A DNA stretch of 64,000 nt from the NCBI GenBank assembly GCA_937893675.1, contig CALBGI010000049.1:35832-99831 (forward strand), read 5' to 3'. Below are positions 35,793 through 44,849 of the stretch, piece by piece. Position numbers and translations under genes: made by a program. The notes beneath the pieces were generated by a model. It did no database searches. It saw only the letters and a list, made by a program, of their open reading frames with translations, and was not told where the DNA came from. The stretch comes from an uncultured Blautia sp. GTDB taxonomy: Bacteria > Bacillota > Clostridia > Lachnospirales > Lachnospiraceae. Numbering within the stretch: the stretch's first letter is position 1; the number at the start of each line of letters is the position of its first letter.

Positions 35793-36239
35793 CTACTGTG
35801 TTTCCAGCCGTTTCACCAATTCGCTGGCAAGTCCGCTGCACAGCACATCCATGATCTCATGATATATCTTCTCTTTCATCGCGCAGTCCTTTAAGCAGCT
35901 CGGTTCTTCCGGCTCTTTCTCCATTTCCTGCTGCATGCGAAAATACAATGTGTGCAGAAGATGGGAATTGGTTGTATTGGTCACGTCCAGATAATAATTG
36001 ATATCTTCTTCAGCCCCATTGTCCAGCGCCTTCTCAAATGCATGGCGAATGGCACGTTCCACGCCGGAAGCTGTTGTGTTATGTTTCCTTGCAATTTCGC
36101 CATAAAGGGAACATATTTTTCCATCGTTATAATATGGGTCTTTGTCAAACAACTCAACCGCGTCACAGATATAGGTAATACCCTTTAGCCCGGCAGGCAT
36201 ACCCAATCTTAAAAGTACATCCATTGTAGAGTTTCTCAT
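35793..36239 (-). CDS. Stand-alone Spo0A C-terminal-like DNA-binding protein
   Basis: Protein of 148 residues whose first 100 match the Spo0A effector domain: LLRLGMPAGLKGITYICDAV, a helix-turn-helix region around EIARKHNTTASGVERAIRHAF, and further helices. There is no receiver domain, so it cannot be switched by phosphorelay in the usual way. The last 45 residues (Glu/Cys-rich) are unlike Spo0A. The start has GGAAGG at 8 nt and a good promoter. It could bind Spo0A boxes and antagonise or mimic Spo0A, or act on its own sites; this is inference. Divergent from an XRE regulator. Confidence 0.8.
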   Translation of the reverse strand: MRNSTMDVLLRLGMPAGLKGITYICDAVELFDKDPYYNDGKICSLYGEIARKHNTTASGVERAIRHAFEKALDNGAEEDINYYLDVTNTTNSHLLHTLYFRMQQEMEKEPEEPSCLKDCAMKEKIYHEIMDVLCSGLASELVKRLETQ

Positions 36240-36304
36240 TTGTTAAACCTTCCTTTCTCATTTCTCTCCCCCTGTTATGTCTCATCTGTTGATAGCCTTC
36301 TTTC

Positions 36305-36333
36305 AGTCTACGTCAAAAGCCATTTATTGTCAA
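36305..36333 (-). promoter_or_regulatory. Promoter of the Spo0A-like gene
   Basis: TTGACA (36333-36328) and TAGACT (36310-36305), 17-nt spacer, on the minus strand, about 65 nt before the ATG at 36239. It lies 8 nt from the inverted repeat at 36341-36366, so one regulator could act on both directions. Confidence 0.7.
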
Positions 36334-36340
36334 CAATTTT

Positions 36341-36401
36341 CTTGTAATTCATATTGATTTTACAAGTTTTTTGTAGTATCATTTATGGTACCATATATAA
36401 T
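36341..36401 (+). promoter_or_regulatory. Promoter and operator-like palindromes of the XRE gene
   Basis: TTGTAG (36371-36376) and TATAAT (36396-36401) form a promoter with a 19-nt spacer. An inverted repeat CTTGTAA-N12-TTACAAG (36341-36366) lies just upstream, and a perfect 12-bp palindrome TATGGTACCATA (36384-36395) fills the spacer. Both are plausible operators; autorepression by the XRE protein is inferred. Confidence 0.55.
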
Positions 36402-36419
36402 CTGAAAGGGGATGCTTCT

Positions 36420-37187
36420 ATGGAAATCGGTTCAAAGCTTCGAAGCCGCAGGGCAGAGCTTGGACTTTCCCGCAATCAGCTTGCCGAAAAGCTGCGTATC
36501 TCGCCCTCCGCTATCGCCAATTACGAAAATGGCATCAGCTATCCGAAACCGGAAATATTGATTTCCCTGATGGGTGCCCTGAACATAGACGCCAACTATC
36601 TTTTCCAGGATTCCATCACAAATCACAGGATAGAGTCTCTGTACGGCCAGGCACTGTCTCCCGAAGAACAGAGCGCCATCCAGAAATACAGAGAGCTCTC
36701 TGCTGAGAGCAAACGCCTGGTACGCGTCATCATCAGCGAAGAATATGAGCGCTGCCGCACCAGGGAGTGGGTGGAATTTTCCTGCATACAACCGGGCAGA
36801 AGGCGAATGCACTGCGGTTTTCTTCTTCGGGAAGGCGCGCCAACAGATAAAATACGTGTAAAAAAGAAGCATATGATTGAAGATATGGAATTCTGCTTTC
36901 AGATACACGCAGATCAATACAATCCGATTTTTAAAAAATACGACATTCTTGCTCTGAAAAAACATCCTGCCTCGCACAATGAAATCGGCATTTTTTGTCT
37001 CAACGGAGTATATTATGTCCGAACCCTTTACCAAATCGACGGCATTCGCCGTCTGAGAGCGCTCAATGTCATGGAACCGGATATCGAAATCAAAGAGTCC
37101 GACTCGCTTACCTGTATTGGAACTGTCCTCGGGCGTGTTTATGGCCCCTATGAGCTCTATCCCGAAAAAAAGGCTGGCGCAGAATAA
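36420..37187 (+). CDS. XRE-family regulator with LexA/S24-like C-terminal domain
   Basis: Regulator of 255 residues. Residues 6-60 form an XRE helix-turn-helix (LRSRRAELGLSRNQLAEKL, SPSAIANYENG). The C-terminal 120 residues (MHCGFLLREGAPTD..., ILALKKHPASHNEIGIFCLNGVYYVRTLY) resemble the S24/LexA sensor fold. I see no clear Ser-Lys catalytic pair, so self-cleavage is doubtful. The ATG at 36420 has AAAGGGG upstream. A stand-alone regulator not linked to prophage genes. Its 3' end doubles as the terminator of the convergent operon. Confidence 0.85.
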   Translation: MEIGSKLRSRRAELGLSRNQLAEKLRISPSAIANYENGISYPKPEILISLMGALNIDANYLFQDSITNHRIESLYGQALSPEEQSAIQKYRELSAESKRLVRVIISEEYERCRTREWVEFSCIQPGRRRMHCGFLLREGAPTDKIRVKKKHMIEDMEFCFQIHADQYNPIFKKYDILALKKHPASHNEIGIFCLNGVYYVRTLYQIDGIRRLRALNVMEPDIEIKESDSLTCIGTVLGRVYGPYELYPEKKAGAE

Positions 37188-37197
37188 AGCGCCAGCC
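37165..37197 (-). terminator. Terminator of the galactoside operon inside the XRE gene end
   Basis: A perfect 9-bp stem (GGCTGGCGC 37172-37180, GCGCCAGCC 37189-37197) with an 8-nt loop. On the minus strand it is followed by UUUUUUU (37171-37165), so it ends leftward transcription. The stem and U-tract overlap the last codons and stop of the plus-strand XRE gene. On the plus strand no U-run follows. Confidence 0.8.
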
Positions 37198-37225
37198 TCG
37201 TGTACATAATGACAGATATTATTTA

Positions 37226-38092
37226 CTATTTTAGTTTTTTACTACAAAATTGTCTGCGATATTCCTGCGGCGTGCAGGAATATTTACGTTTAAACACCCG
37301 GTTAAAATAATAACTGTTCTTATAACCACAACGTTCTGAAATTTCGTAAATTTTCCAACTGCTGCTCTTTAGTAACTCTGCTGCTTTCTGAAGACGGATG
37401 TTTTCCAAAAACTGTTTCATGGTGTAACCTGTCTGCCGTTTGAAAATATCACAAACATAACTATATCTGTATTGTGTAGTCTTTTCTATTTCTGCACTTG
37501 TAATCTCTCTTGCGTAATTCCGCTCCAGATAATCTTTCACAGTTTCTGCCAGAGTTCGATAGTACAATTCTACTACCCTTTCATAACACAGGTAATTCCC
37601 CATAATTTTCAACAGTTTCGCTCCTGCCTCCACCTCACTATAAGTCAACATTATCTGTTTATGAAACAGTTGATTTATCCGTTCCTGCGTCTCCTGTGGT
37701 ATCTTATCTCGTTTCAGCATCCTCTGCATTTTGTGATAAGTCTCTTCTCGTTTATCATAATCTATAATCTGCCCAATTGTTAAATAAGAAACAATCTCTC
37801 CCCGAACAGAAACTGGAACGATAGCCTCCCAGAATCCCATATGACATTTGTAGATATAAATATCCTGACATTTTTTTGCATTTTCTTTCGCAGCTACATC
37901 ACATTCCAAACAGCGCTCCTGATATTCTTCTACTTTTCGCAATTCCTCGCAGAAAGAACTAAGTTTTTGGTTGTTCCCGTACAAAATTCGATCCCCATAA
38001 TCAAAAGTCGCACGTGTACCTGTAAACGTCGAGAAACAATCCAACACCTGCTGCATCAATTCCCGGTTTACTCTTAGTTCTCCTCCCGCCAT
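37226..38092 (-). CDS. AraC-family regulator with PocR sensory domain
   Basis: Regulator of 288 residues. The N-terminal PocR-type sensor (about 8-165) carries a Cys-rich stretch (CLECDVAAKENAKKC) and GFWEAIVPV; such domains bind small sugars or diols. Two AraC helix-turn-helix motifs close the protein (YSYVCDIFKRQTG, YEISERCGYKNSYYFNRVFKR). Start: ATG 38092 after AAAGGAGG; a longer in-frame reading overlaps the GH36 gene and lacks such a site. Last gene of the galactoside operon, 13 nt after the alpha-galactosidase, so probably its activator. Confidence 0.9.
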   Translation of the reverse strand: MAGGELRVNRELMQQVLDCFSTFTGTRATFDYGDRILYGNNQKLSSFCEELRKVEEYQERCLECDVAAKENAKKCQDIYIYKCHMGFWEAIVPVSVRGEIVSYLTIGQIIDYDKREETYHKMQRMLKRDKIPQETQERINQLFHKQIMLTYSEVEAGAKLLKIMGNYLCYERVVELYYRTLAETVKDYLERNYAREITSAEIEKTTQYRYSYVCDIFKRQTGYTMKQFLENIRLQKAAELLKSSSWKIYEISERCGYKNSYYFNRVFKRKYSCTPQEYRRQFCSKKLK

Positions 38093-38105
38093 TACGTTGC
38101 CTCCT

Positions 38106-40298
38106 TTACTGTCTCTGTCGTTCGAATCTCCACATACAGCTAAAATAGTCTTTCCCATTCCACGGAATATTCAATCCGACATTCATTAAAATATCGCCTC
38201 CGTAAGTGCACCCGTCTTCCAGACAAAGATACTCTTCCGACGGATTAAGCCCTGCAAGCTTCAGGCCATAATACGCCTGCTCGCACTCTGCAACTGGTCT
38301 AAAATACCATACAGCTGCCCTCGCGCCATCCGGTGACACCAACATCCAAGCGGTGTCTTCTCCTTCAAAAGGACTTTTTAGTCTGTAAAAATCGCCTGTT
38401 CGCACAAGTTCCTCCTGTGCTTTATACCGTTGTATAAATGCACGTGTATGCACTCTTTCTTCCTCAGATAAACTCATAAAATCCAATTCATAGCCCAAAT
38501 TGAACCCCTCACAAACATGTTCCCTAAATTCTAACGATTCTGTTCTTCCAAGCTGGGCATTTGGCACACCCGAAATATGAGAAGTAACCGCAATATTGGG
38601 GTAACACAGGCTAGTCCCATATTGAATTTTTAATCTCGCACATCCGTCTGTATTATCACTTGCCCACGTTTGCGGGAAATAATACATCATTCCGGGATCA
38701 AACCGGCCACCTCCAGATGCACAATTCTCAAACAGAATATACGGAAAGCGGTTATGAAGAGTCTCCAGAATTTGATACACTCCCAGCATATATCTATGCC
38801 AAAATTCTTTCTGTCTTTCTTTTCCCAACCAAACAGAACCGCATTCTGTAAGCCTTCGGTTACAATCCCATTTCACATACGAAATTTCTGCACTTTTCAA
38901 CAATGCTGTCAGTTTCGCAATCACATAATCCACAATCTCCGAACGCGACAAATCTAACACCAACTGATTTCTCCATTCTGTCCGCATGGTTCCCTCTGCA
39001 TGTATACACCAATCAGGATGCTCATGGTAAAGCTTACTATTTGGAGAAATCATTTCCGGCTCTACCCATATACCAAGCCCCAACCCAAGGGCTTTCAGTT
39101 CCTCTGCAAGACGACTAAACCCTCCTGGAAATTTTCGAGTATTCACCTCCCAATCTCCAAGCGAAGTGAACTCATTGTTCCTTTCCCCGAACCATCCGTC
39201 ATCCACAACTATAAGTTCAACACCCAGTTCTTTGGCTACTTCTGCATAGCGCATAACTGTAGCATAATCAATCTGAAAATATGCCGCTTCCCACGTATTT
39301 AATAAAATCGGCCGCGCCTTATCTCTGTAAATTCCCCGGCACAAACGTTCTCTATAGATGCGGTGAAATCGCCGAGACATTCCTCCTAATCCTTCATGAG
39401 AGTATATCATAACCACTTCTGGCGTAACAAAATGTTCTCCAGGTTGCAGTTCCCAACTAAAATTTTCTGGGTTCAATCCTATTTGCACACGCGCACTTCG
39501 ATACATATCCAATTGCACACTGGCTGAAAAACTAGAACTGTACACTAAATTAATCCCATATACCTCTCCACTTTCCTCTGTAGTCTCCTCGTTTACCAAA
39601 GCAAGAAACGGATTTTGTTGGTGCGAAGATATTCCCCTTGTACTTTCAACAGATACTGTTCCCGGTTCCAATTTCCGACGTACAATATGACGCTCCCGCA
39701 AAGCCGTTCCCGAAAGCTGAACCATAAATTCAGGTGCCTGCTTAAAATCCACACTCATCGAATACGCAGACTCCAATATCTGTGCTGTCCCCCCCGCTTC
39801 AAACCTAGTATGACGTGTAATTACATCATATTCTTCAAACACATTATAAACCAATGTTACTTTCAAGCCTGTATACGAATCTATCATATCAATTTCCAGT
39901 GTTTGAACTGTATCCTCCGGTTCACAATAAACATGAGGAAGTCCCTCCAACTCCGGTTTTCCGGCTAAAATGCGGTGTGTTAAATAACATAAATCCGAAA
40001 TTTCTCTCCCATTTTCTCCTTTTATTTGAAATGCGGGCTTGCGAAAATCCGATGTGCCATAGTAAGGATACTCAAACGGCCAATATTCTCTTGTAAACTG
40101 AGGAGTTCCTACTTTTGCTTCTGTAATTCGTTCTTTTCGACGATACGGTGACTCCACTCTCCAGCCAATGTTTCCATTGCGAATCTTGGTTCCCCAATAT
40201 ACATGCATAAGATACATACTCTGCCAGATTCGTATTACATAACTAGTATTTTTTGTTTGTAAATGAAAAATTTTATCATGTTCTGAAAATGTGATCAT
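38106..40298 (-). CDS. Alpha-galactosidase (GH36)
   Basis: Cytoplasmic alpha-galactosidase of 730 residues, the normal GH36 length, acting on melibiose/raffinose-type galactosides. N-terminal beta-supersandwich, then a TIM barrel with VVDDGWFGERN, the nucleophile D478 in YVKWDCNRR, the ENCASGGGRFDPGM substrate loop and the acid/base Asp within ASDNTDG. No signal peptide, in line with uptake by the importer encoded upstream (11-nt gap). Confidence 0.95.
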   Translation of the reverse strand: MITFSEHDKIFHLQTKNTSYVIRIWQSMYLMHVYWGTKIRNGNIGWRVESPYRRKERITEAKVGTPQFTREYWPFEYPYYGTSDFRKPAFQIKGENGREISDLCYLTHRILAGKPELEGLPHVYCEPEDTVQTLEIDMIDSYTGLKVTLVYNVFEEYDVITRHTRFEAGGTAQILESAYSMSVDFKQAPEFMVQLSGTALRERHIVRRKLEPGTVSVESTRGISSHQQNPFLALVNEETTEESGEVYGINLVYSSSFSASVQLDMYRSARVQIGLNPENFSWELQPGEHFVTPEVVMIYSHEGLGGMSRRFHRIYRERLCRGIYRDKARPILLNTWEAAYFQIDYATVMRYAEVAKELGVELIVVDDGWFGERNNEFTSLGDWEVNTRKFPGGFSRLAEELKALGLGLGIWVEPEMISPNSKLYHEHPDWCIHAEGTMRTEWRNQLVLDLSRSEIVDYVIAKLTALLKSAEISYVKWDCNRRLTECGSVWLGKERQKEFWHRYMLGVYQILETLHNRFPYILFENCASGGGRFDPGMMYYFPQTWASDNTDGCARLKIQYGTSLCYPNIAVTSHISGVPNAQLGRTESLEFREHVCEGFNLGYELDFMSLSEEERVHTRAFIQRYKAQEELVRTGDFYRLKSPFEGEDTAWMLVSPDGARAAVWYFRPVAECEQAYYGLKLAGLNPSEEYLCLEDGCTYGGDILMNVGLNIPWNGKDYFSCMWRFERQRQ

Positions 40299-40309
40299 TC
40301 TTATACCGC

Positions 40310-41164
40310 CTATCCCTTAACTGCTCCCGCAGTAAGTCCTGCCGCCATATATTTTTGTGCAAATGTAAACATCGCCATTGTCGGTAAAATTGCTACGATT
40401 GTACCCGCAGCCATTTCTCCCCATTTAATATCGTATTTTAAAATCAAGGAATTCAATGCTACCGGAATTGTTCTATATGCATCTACATCCACAAACATCG
40501 TAGCCACAAATAACTCATTCCAGGAATTTACAAAGGCAAATATAAACGTTGAAGCAATCCCCGGCATGATAACCGGAAGAATCACCTTAAACAATGCCCT
40601 CATTCTTCCACACCCATCAATTTGCGCAGCTTCTTCCAGTTCCTTGGGAACTCCCTGGAAAAAGCCGCGCAACGTTACCAGGGAAAACGGAATGGTCATA
40701 TTAATGTATAAAATACAGAGCCCCCATAGGTTATTGACCATATGCATTTCTGCCATCATTTCATACAGTGGTGCCAACATTACAAACATAGGAATCATCT
40801 GGGTAAATAAAAAGAAAAACAAAATACCTTTTTTTAACCTAAATTTAAATCGCGCAAGCACATATCCACCAAAAATACCGAAAATCACCGATACTGTTGC
40901 GGCACACGTAGATACGATAAAGGAATTTAAAAAATATTTGCCAAAATTCCCAACCTTAAAAATATTAATATAATTATCCAGGGAAGGAGTTTCAGGCCAA
41001 TATATAATTGGAAATGCATAAATTTCAGCTTGACTTCCTTTGATCGAAGTTATAAACATCCATATAAATGGAAATAAAACAATCACCAAAAACATGGAAA
41101 GTACAAGAAATTTCACCGTACTGCCAAACATTTTTAATGGTGTTTTCTTTTTTATCGTACTCAT
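40310..41164 (-). CDS. Sugar ABC transporter permease (MalG family)
   Basis: Inner-membrane subunit of a CUT1 importer, 284 residues with about six helices and the EAA loop EELEEAAQIDGCGRMRALF that docks the ATPase. The ATG at 41164 follows GGAGGAA and overlaps the end of the MalF-like gene by a few bases in another frame. No ATPase gene lies in this locus, so a shared MsmK/MalK-type ATPase is expected elsewhere. Confidence 0.93.
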   Translation of the reverse strand: MSTIKKKTPLKMFGSTVKFLVLSMFLVIVLFPFIWMFITSIKGSQAEIYAFPIIYWPETPSLDNYINIFKVGNFGKYFLNSFIVSTCAATVSVIFGIFGGYVLARFKFRLKKGILFFFLFTQMIPMFVMLAPLYEMMAEMHMVNNLWGLCILYINMTIPFSLVTLRGFFQGVPKELEEAAQIDGCGRMRALFKVILPVIMPGIASTFIFAFVNSWNELFVATMFVDVDAYRTIPVALNSLILKYDIKWGEMAAGTIVAILPTMAMFTFAQKYMAAGLTAGAVKG

Positions 41165-41168
41165 GCCC

Positions 41169-42080
41169 CTATTCCTCCTCTTTGTCAAATTTTGTAATGC
41201 ACAGATAAAAAATTGTATAAATGCTAAGAATCAGAATAACAACCACACCAATAGCTGACCCCTTCCCATAATCAAGCCCCTTTATCGTCTCCATCATATA
41301 AGACGTAATAATATGTGAAGAACCGCCGGGACCACCATTTGTCATAGAATAAATAAGCTCAGGGAAGTTAAAAATCCAAATAACACGAAGCAATACTGTA
41401 AGTATAAGTACCGGTTTGATACATGGAAGCGTTATCATAAAAAATTGTTTGAATGCCGAACCACCATCTACAGAAGCTGCTTCATATAATTCCTCCGGAA
41501 CTCCTTGCAACGCAGCTGTCAGCATTATTGTAAAAAACGGAATTCCATACCATACATTAGCTACGATAACCGAATAAAGAGCGCTGGATGGCTCTGATAA
41601 AAAACCATACGGCTGACTCAAAATTCCAAGTTTCACCAAAATGTCATTTATCACACCTGAAGTCCCGTTAAACATCCACCTCCACATAATACCAATCATA
41701 AAGCCCGATACTGCCCAAGGAAAAAAAATTACACCTTGGTAAACTCCACTGCCACGGAATCTTCTTTTCAACATCATAGCCAGTGCAAATCCTATGGTAA
41801 ACTGGAAAAACAAGGAGATTCCCACCCATTTTACGGTATTCCATAAAGTATTATAAAACATATTGCCCGGAGTCCTAGCAAATAACTCTTCAAAATTTTT
41901 CATCCCTACCCATTCAATATTACTGATATTAAAAAGATTGTAGTTCTGAAATGCCATTTTAATTCCCTTAAACATTGGATAATATGTAAATGTCAACACA
42001 ATTGCAAGTGCCGGAAGCAACATTAATATGATAAATAAACGATTTTTGCTTTTTAACGACATCTTTCTCTTCAAACTCAT
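41169..42080 (-). CDS. Sugar ABC transporter permease (MalF family)
   Basis: Partner CUT1 permease of 303 residues with six helices and the EAA loop EELYEAASVDGGSAFKQFF. Start: ATG 42080 sits only 3 nt after AAAGGAG; an in-frame ATG at 42062 (MSLKSKNR) is an alternative. Separated from the binding-protein gene by 88 nt holding a stable hairpin. Confidence 0.92.
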   Translation of the reverse strand: MSLKRKMSLKSKNRLFIILMLLPALAIVLTFTYYPMFKGIKMAFQNYNLFNISNIEWVGMKNFEELFARTPGNMFYNTLWNTVKWVGISLFFQFTIGFALAMMLKRRFRGSGVYQGVIFFPWAVSGFMIGIMWRWMFNGTSGVINDILVKLGILSQPYGFLSEPSSALYSVIVANVWYGIPFFTIMLTAALQGVPEELYEAASVDGGSAFKQFFMITLPCIKPVLILTVLLRVIWIFNFPELIYSMTNGGPGGSSHIITSYMMETIKGLDYGKGSAIGVVVILILSIYTIFYLCITKFDKEEE

Positions 42081-42104
42081 TGTCTCCTTTCTCTATTTGA
42101 AAGC

Positions 42105-42147
42105 ATAACACCCGCCCACACCCTAAAAGGATGTCGGCGGGTGTTAT
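42105..42147 (-). other. Intergenic hairpin between binding protein and permeases
   Basis: A perfect 12-bp stem (42105-42116 with 42136-42147) and a 19-nt loop. No U-run follows on the minus strand. Hairpins here are known in sugar importer operons to stabilise the upstream binding-protein mRNA or reduce read-through into the permeases, so the binding protein is made in excess; that role is inferred. Confidence 0.6.
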
Positions 42148-42168
42148 TTTACTCACTTACTTGTATGT

Positions 42169-43491
42169 CTACCAAAGCTGCCCCTCTTCTTCATACGCTT
42201 TTGTCCAGTATTCGTCCAAATATTTCAACAAATCATCCGCTGTTATCTGATCGTTATAATATTTCTGATATTCCTGATCAACAGTATTAAAAAACTCACC
42301 AAACGCTGTGTAGCTCTGAGGAGCTGCTCCAAAACAATAGGTTTCCGGTTTCTCTCCCATTTCAACAAATACGGAGAAGGGACCTTCCACAAAATAAGAA
42401 TCGATTTCCGGAGCAGTTGTGTGAATCGGTATTGTAGAATACTCTTTTGCGAAATAAGTGTTATTTTCCTCATTAGAAAGATACAAAATAAACTCTGCTA
42501 CAATATCCGGATGCTCTGTATAGGAAGTCATACCCCATCCAGCATAGCCATTTGGGAATACTGCTTGTCCGGATGGACCGGTCGGTAACACCTGGACACC
42601 CCAGGTTCCCTCTTCCATATTTTGCTGACAGGTAGGAATTACCTCCGGATCTTGAATAATCATAGCAGTTGTCCCACCGATAAATCCCTGAACCATCTCA
42701 CTGAATCCCCATGCGATAGAATCTTTTGGGGACGCATCCTGATACAGTTTCTTATTCATCTCCAGAGCTTCTTTCGCCTCTGGTAAGGTAAAAATTGTCT
42801 CGCCTTCGGTATCTTTCAGAAAATATGCAGCTGTAGGATCTGCAAGCTTATCACTTCCAATCCATGCCCAATACATCATATCAACCATATTCATGCCGCC
42901 TTTACCGCCCCGGAATGACCAACCATATCTGTTTTCATCCGGATTAGTAAGCGCTACTGCAGCATCATAAATTTCCTGATAGGTTGTCGGAACTTCAAGT
43001 CCGGCCTCTTCAAACCAATCTGCACGATAGAAGAGAAGTCTCTGATAGAAACCATATGGCATCAGATAAATTTCATCTCCAATCTGAGATAATGCTGTTT
43101 GTGCAGCCGAAGTAAGCGTCTCTTTCCCTTCCCAGTTTCCCACATACTCATCCAAAGGCGCCAACCATTTGTTATTGATAAACTGCGCCGCTGTCTGTTC
43201 ACGTACTTCTACTATATCCAACGGCTGCTCTGCCATTAGCATCTGAGAAATCTTCTGATCTGCACCTTCCAGCGGTGGAGAGATTATTTCAATCGTAACA
43301 TTTTCATGCTCTGCTTCAAACTTGTCGGCAATGCTACGCAAAACCTCTGTACGCTCCGGACTAGTCAGAGATTCGATCATACGGATTGTAACCGGCTCTT
43401 CGGATTCTGCAGCTATTACCACTGTATTTCCGGCAAATACCATCGATGCTGCCAATACCATTGAACCGATTCTCTTAAAAGTTTTTCTCAT
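42169..43491 (-). CDS. Extracellular sugar-binding protein of CUT1 importer
   Basis: Substrate-binding protein of 440 residues (SBP_bac_1 family). Signal peptide of about 28 residues (MRKTFKRIGSMVLAASMVFA) with no lipobox Cys, which is unusual because Gram-positive binding proteins are mostly lipoproteins. Start ATG follows AAAGGAG. With GH36 downstream, raffinose-family or melibiose-type sugars are the likely ligand. Confidence 0.92.
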   Translation of the reverse strand: MRKTFKRIGSMVLAASMVFAGNTVVIAAESEEPVTIRMIESLTSPERTEVLRSIADKFEAEHENVTIEIISPPLEGADQKISQMLMAEQPLDIVEVREQTAAQFINNKWLAPLDEYVGNWEGKETLTSAAQTALSQIGDEIYLMPYGFYQRLLFYRADWFEEAGLEVPTTYQEIYDAAVALTNPDENRYGWSFRGGKGGMNMVDMMYWAWIGSDKLADPTAAYFLKDTEGETIFTLPEAKEALEMNKKLYQDASPKDSIAWGFSEMVQGFIGGTTAMIIQDPEVIPTCQQNMEEGTWGVQVLPTGPSGQAVFPNGYAGWGMTSYTEHPDIVAEFILYLSNEENNTYFAKEYSTIPIHTTAPEIDSYFVEGPFSVFVEMGEKPETYCFGAAPQSYTAFGEFFNTVDQEYQKYYNDQITADDLLKYLDEYWTKAYEEEGQLW

Positions 43492-43521
43492 AATCCTTTA
43501 ACTCCTTTCAAATTCTCTTGC

Positions 43522-44703
43522 TTACATAACAAACTCCAATGCTTGCTCCAAATCTGCTGTCAAATGCTCCGCACCTTCCATACCGCAATGAATCCTCACA
43601 ATACCTCTGGTACAACCGAGCCATTTCGCCTTTTCATCCGTACAGTTAAAACAAGGCATGGATACCAGACTCTCAAAGCCACCCCAGGAAACACCGATTT
43701 TAAATAGTTTCAGATGCTCTGCAAACCTCGCTGTCTCTTCCGGCGAAATCTTCAGCTCAAAACTCAAAAGACCGCAATTTCCTTTTTGCTGACGTTTTGC
43801 AAGTGCTCTTTGAGGATGACTTGCAATCCCAGGATAATAGACCTTTGATACAAGAGGATGACGTTCCAGGAATTCAGCCACTGCTACTGCTGTTTTCTCA
43901 TGTACTGGTAATCTTGCCTCCATCGACCGAAGGCCTCTCATAACCAACCAAGCTTCCATTGGTCCTTGAATCCCCCCCAGAAACTCCCGCATCCGCGCGG
44001 CCTTATTCATCATAAAGTCTTTATCTCTGCTGATTAGAACTCCACCTATCAAATCGCTATGTCCCCCCATATATTTCGATGTGGTATGCATAACAAAATC
44101 GATTCCAAAATCTAAGGGATTTTGATAAATAGGGGTACAATATGTATTGTCAATATAGGTTTTTATCCCATGTCTCGATGCCAGTCTTGCTACTCCTTCA
44201 AGATCTTGAAGCGAAAATACTATAGATGATGGACTTTCCAAAATAATCAGCGCCGTTTCCGGAATAATCGCCTGTTCAAATTCACTCAGGTCATCGCCTC
44301 TCACATATGTAACGTGCATTCCCAGTACAGGCACACAATATTCGTCAAGAAAATCTCTCATCGGCCCGTAGCAACTTCTAATACAAATAATATGACTACC
44401 GGTTTTACATATAGACAATACCGCTGTTGTTGCAGCTGCCATACCAGAAGCAAAACATAGTGCCATTTCTCCATGCTCCATCGCCGCAATCTTGTCCTCT
44501 ACAATGCGGACTGTCGGATTAGAAACCCTTCCATATGAAAAACTGCTTCGATCTTTACTATCAAAATGAAGATAAGAATTCATATCTGGAAATACATGCA
44601 GTGAGTTCATAAATATAGGAGGAACTACAGCCCCCATATATTTTGCATAGTCATCACCCAAATGTGTTGCAATCAGCCTGAAATCCTCCCACATTTCTTC
44701 CAT
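43522..44703 (-). CDS. PLP-dependent lyase of the Cys/Met metabolism family
   Basis: Fold-type I PLP enzyme of 393 residues, in the cystathionine gamma-synthase/gamma-lyase/methionine gamma-lyase group. The PLP lysine is K210 in HTTSKYMGGHSD; SYGRVSNPT, CFASGMAA and SCYGPMRD match family sites. It acts on sulfur-containing amino acids in known members. It is the first gene of the galactoside operon (30 nt before the binding-protein gene), an odd partner for a sugar importer. The exact reaction cannot be assigned. Confidence 0.88.
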   Translation of the reverse strand: MEEMWEDFRLIATHLGDDYAKYMGAVVPPIFMNSLHVFPDMNSYLHFDSKDRSSFSYGRVSNPTVRIVEDKIAAMEHGEMALCFASGMAAATTAVLSICKTGSHIICIRSCYGPMRDFLDEYCVPVLGMHVTYVRGDDLSEFEQAIIPETALIILESPSSIVFSLQDLEGVARLASRHGIKTYIDNTYCTPIYQNPLDFGIDFVMHTTSKYMGGHSDLIGGVLISRDKDFMMNKAARMREFLGGIQGPMEAWLVMRGLRSMEARLPVHEKTAVAVAEFLERHPLVSKVYYPGIASHPQRALAKRQQKGNCGLLSFELKISPEETARFAEHLKLFKIGVSWGGFESLVSMPCFNCTDEKAKWLGCTRGIVRIHCGMEGAEHLTADLEQALEFVM

Positions 44704-44768
44704 AGCTCGCCTCCTCCCGTCAAAACCACCAATATTTCACATAAAAACAATTGTTTTTTGTTAATTAC

Positions 44769-44797
44769 ATCCTACCAATAACATTCCATGTCGTCAA
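44769..44797 (-). promoter_or_regulatory. Predicted promoter of the galactoside operon
   Basis: TTGACG (44797-44792) and TAGGAT (44774-44769), 17-nt spacer, on the minus strand, about 65 nt before the PLP lyase start. It lies between the AraC gene stop (44850) and the lyase. Confidence 0.55.
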
Positions 44798-44849
44798 TGA
44801 AGCTACTTTCGATTTATAATATTATTTTTCGATGCAAAGAAATTATGTA

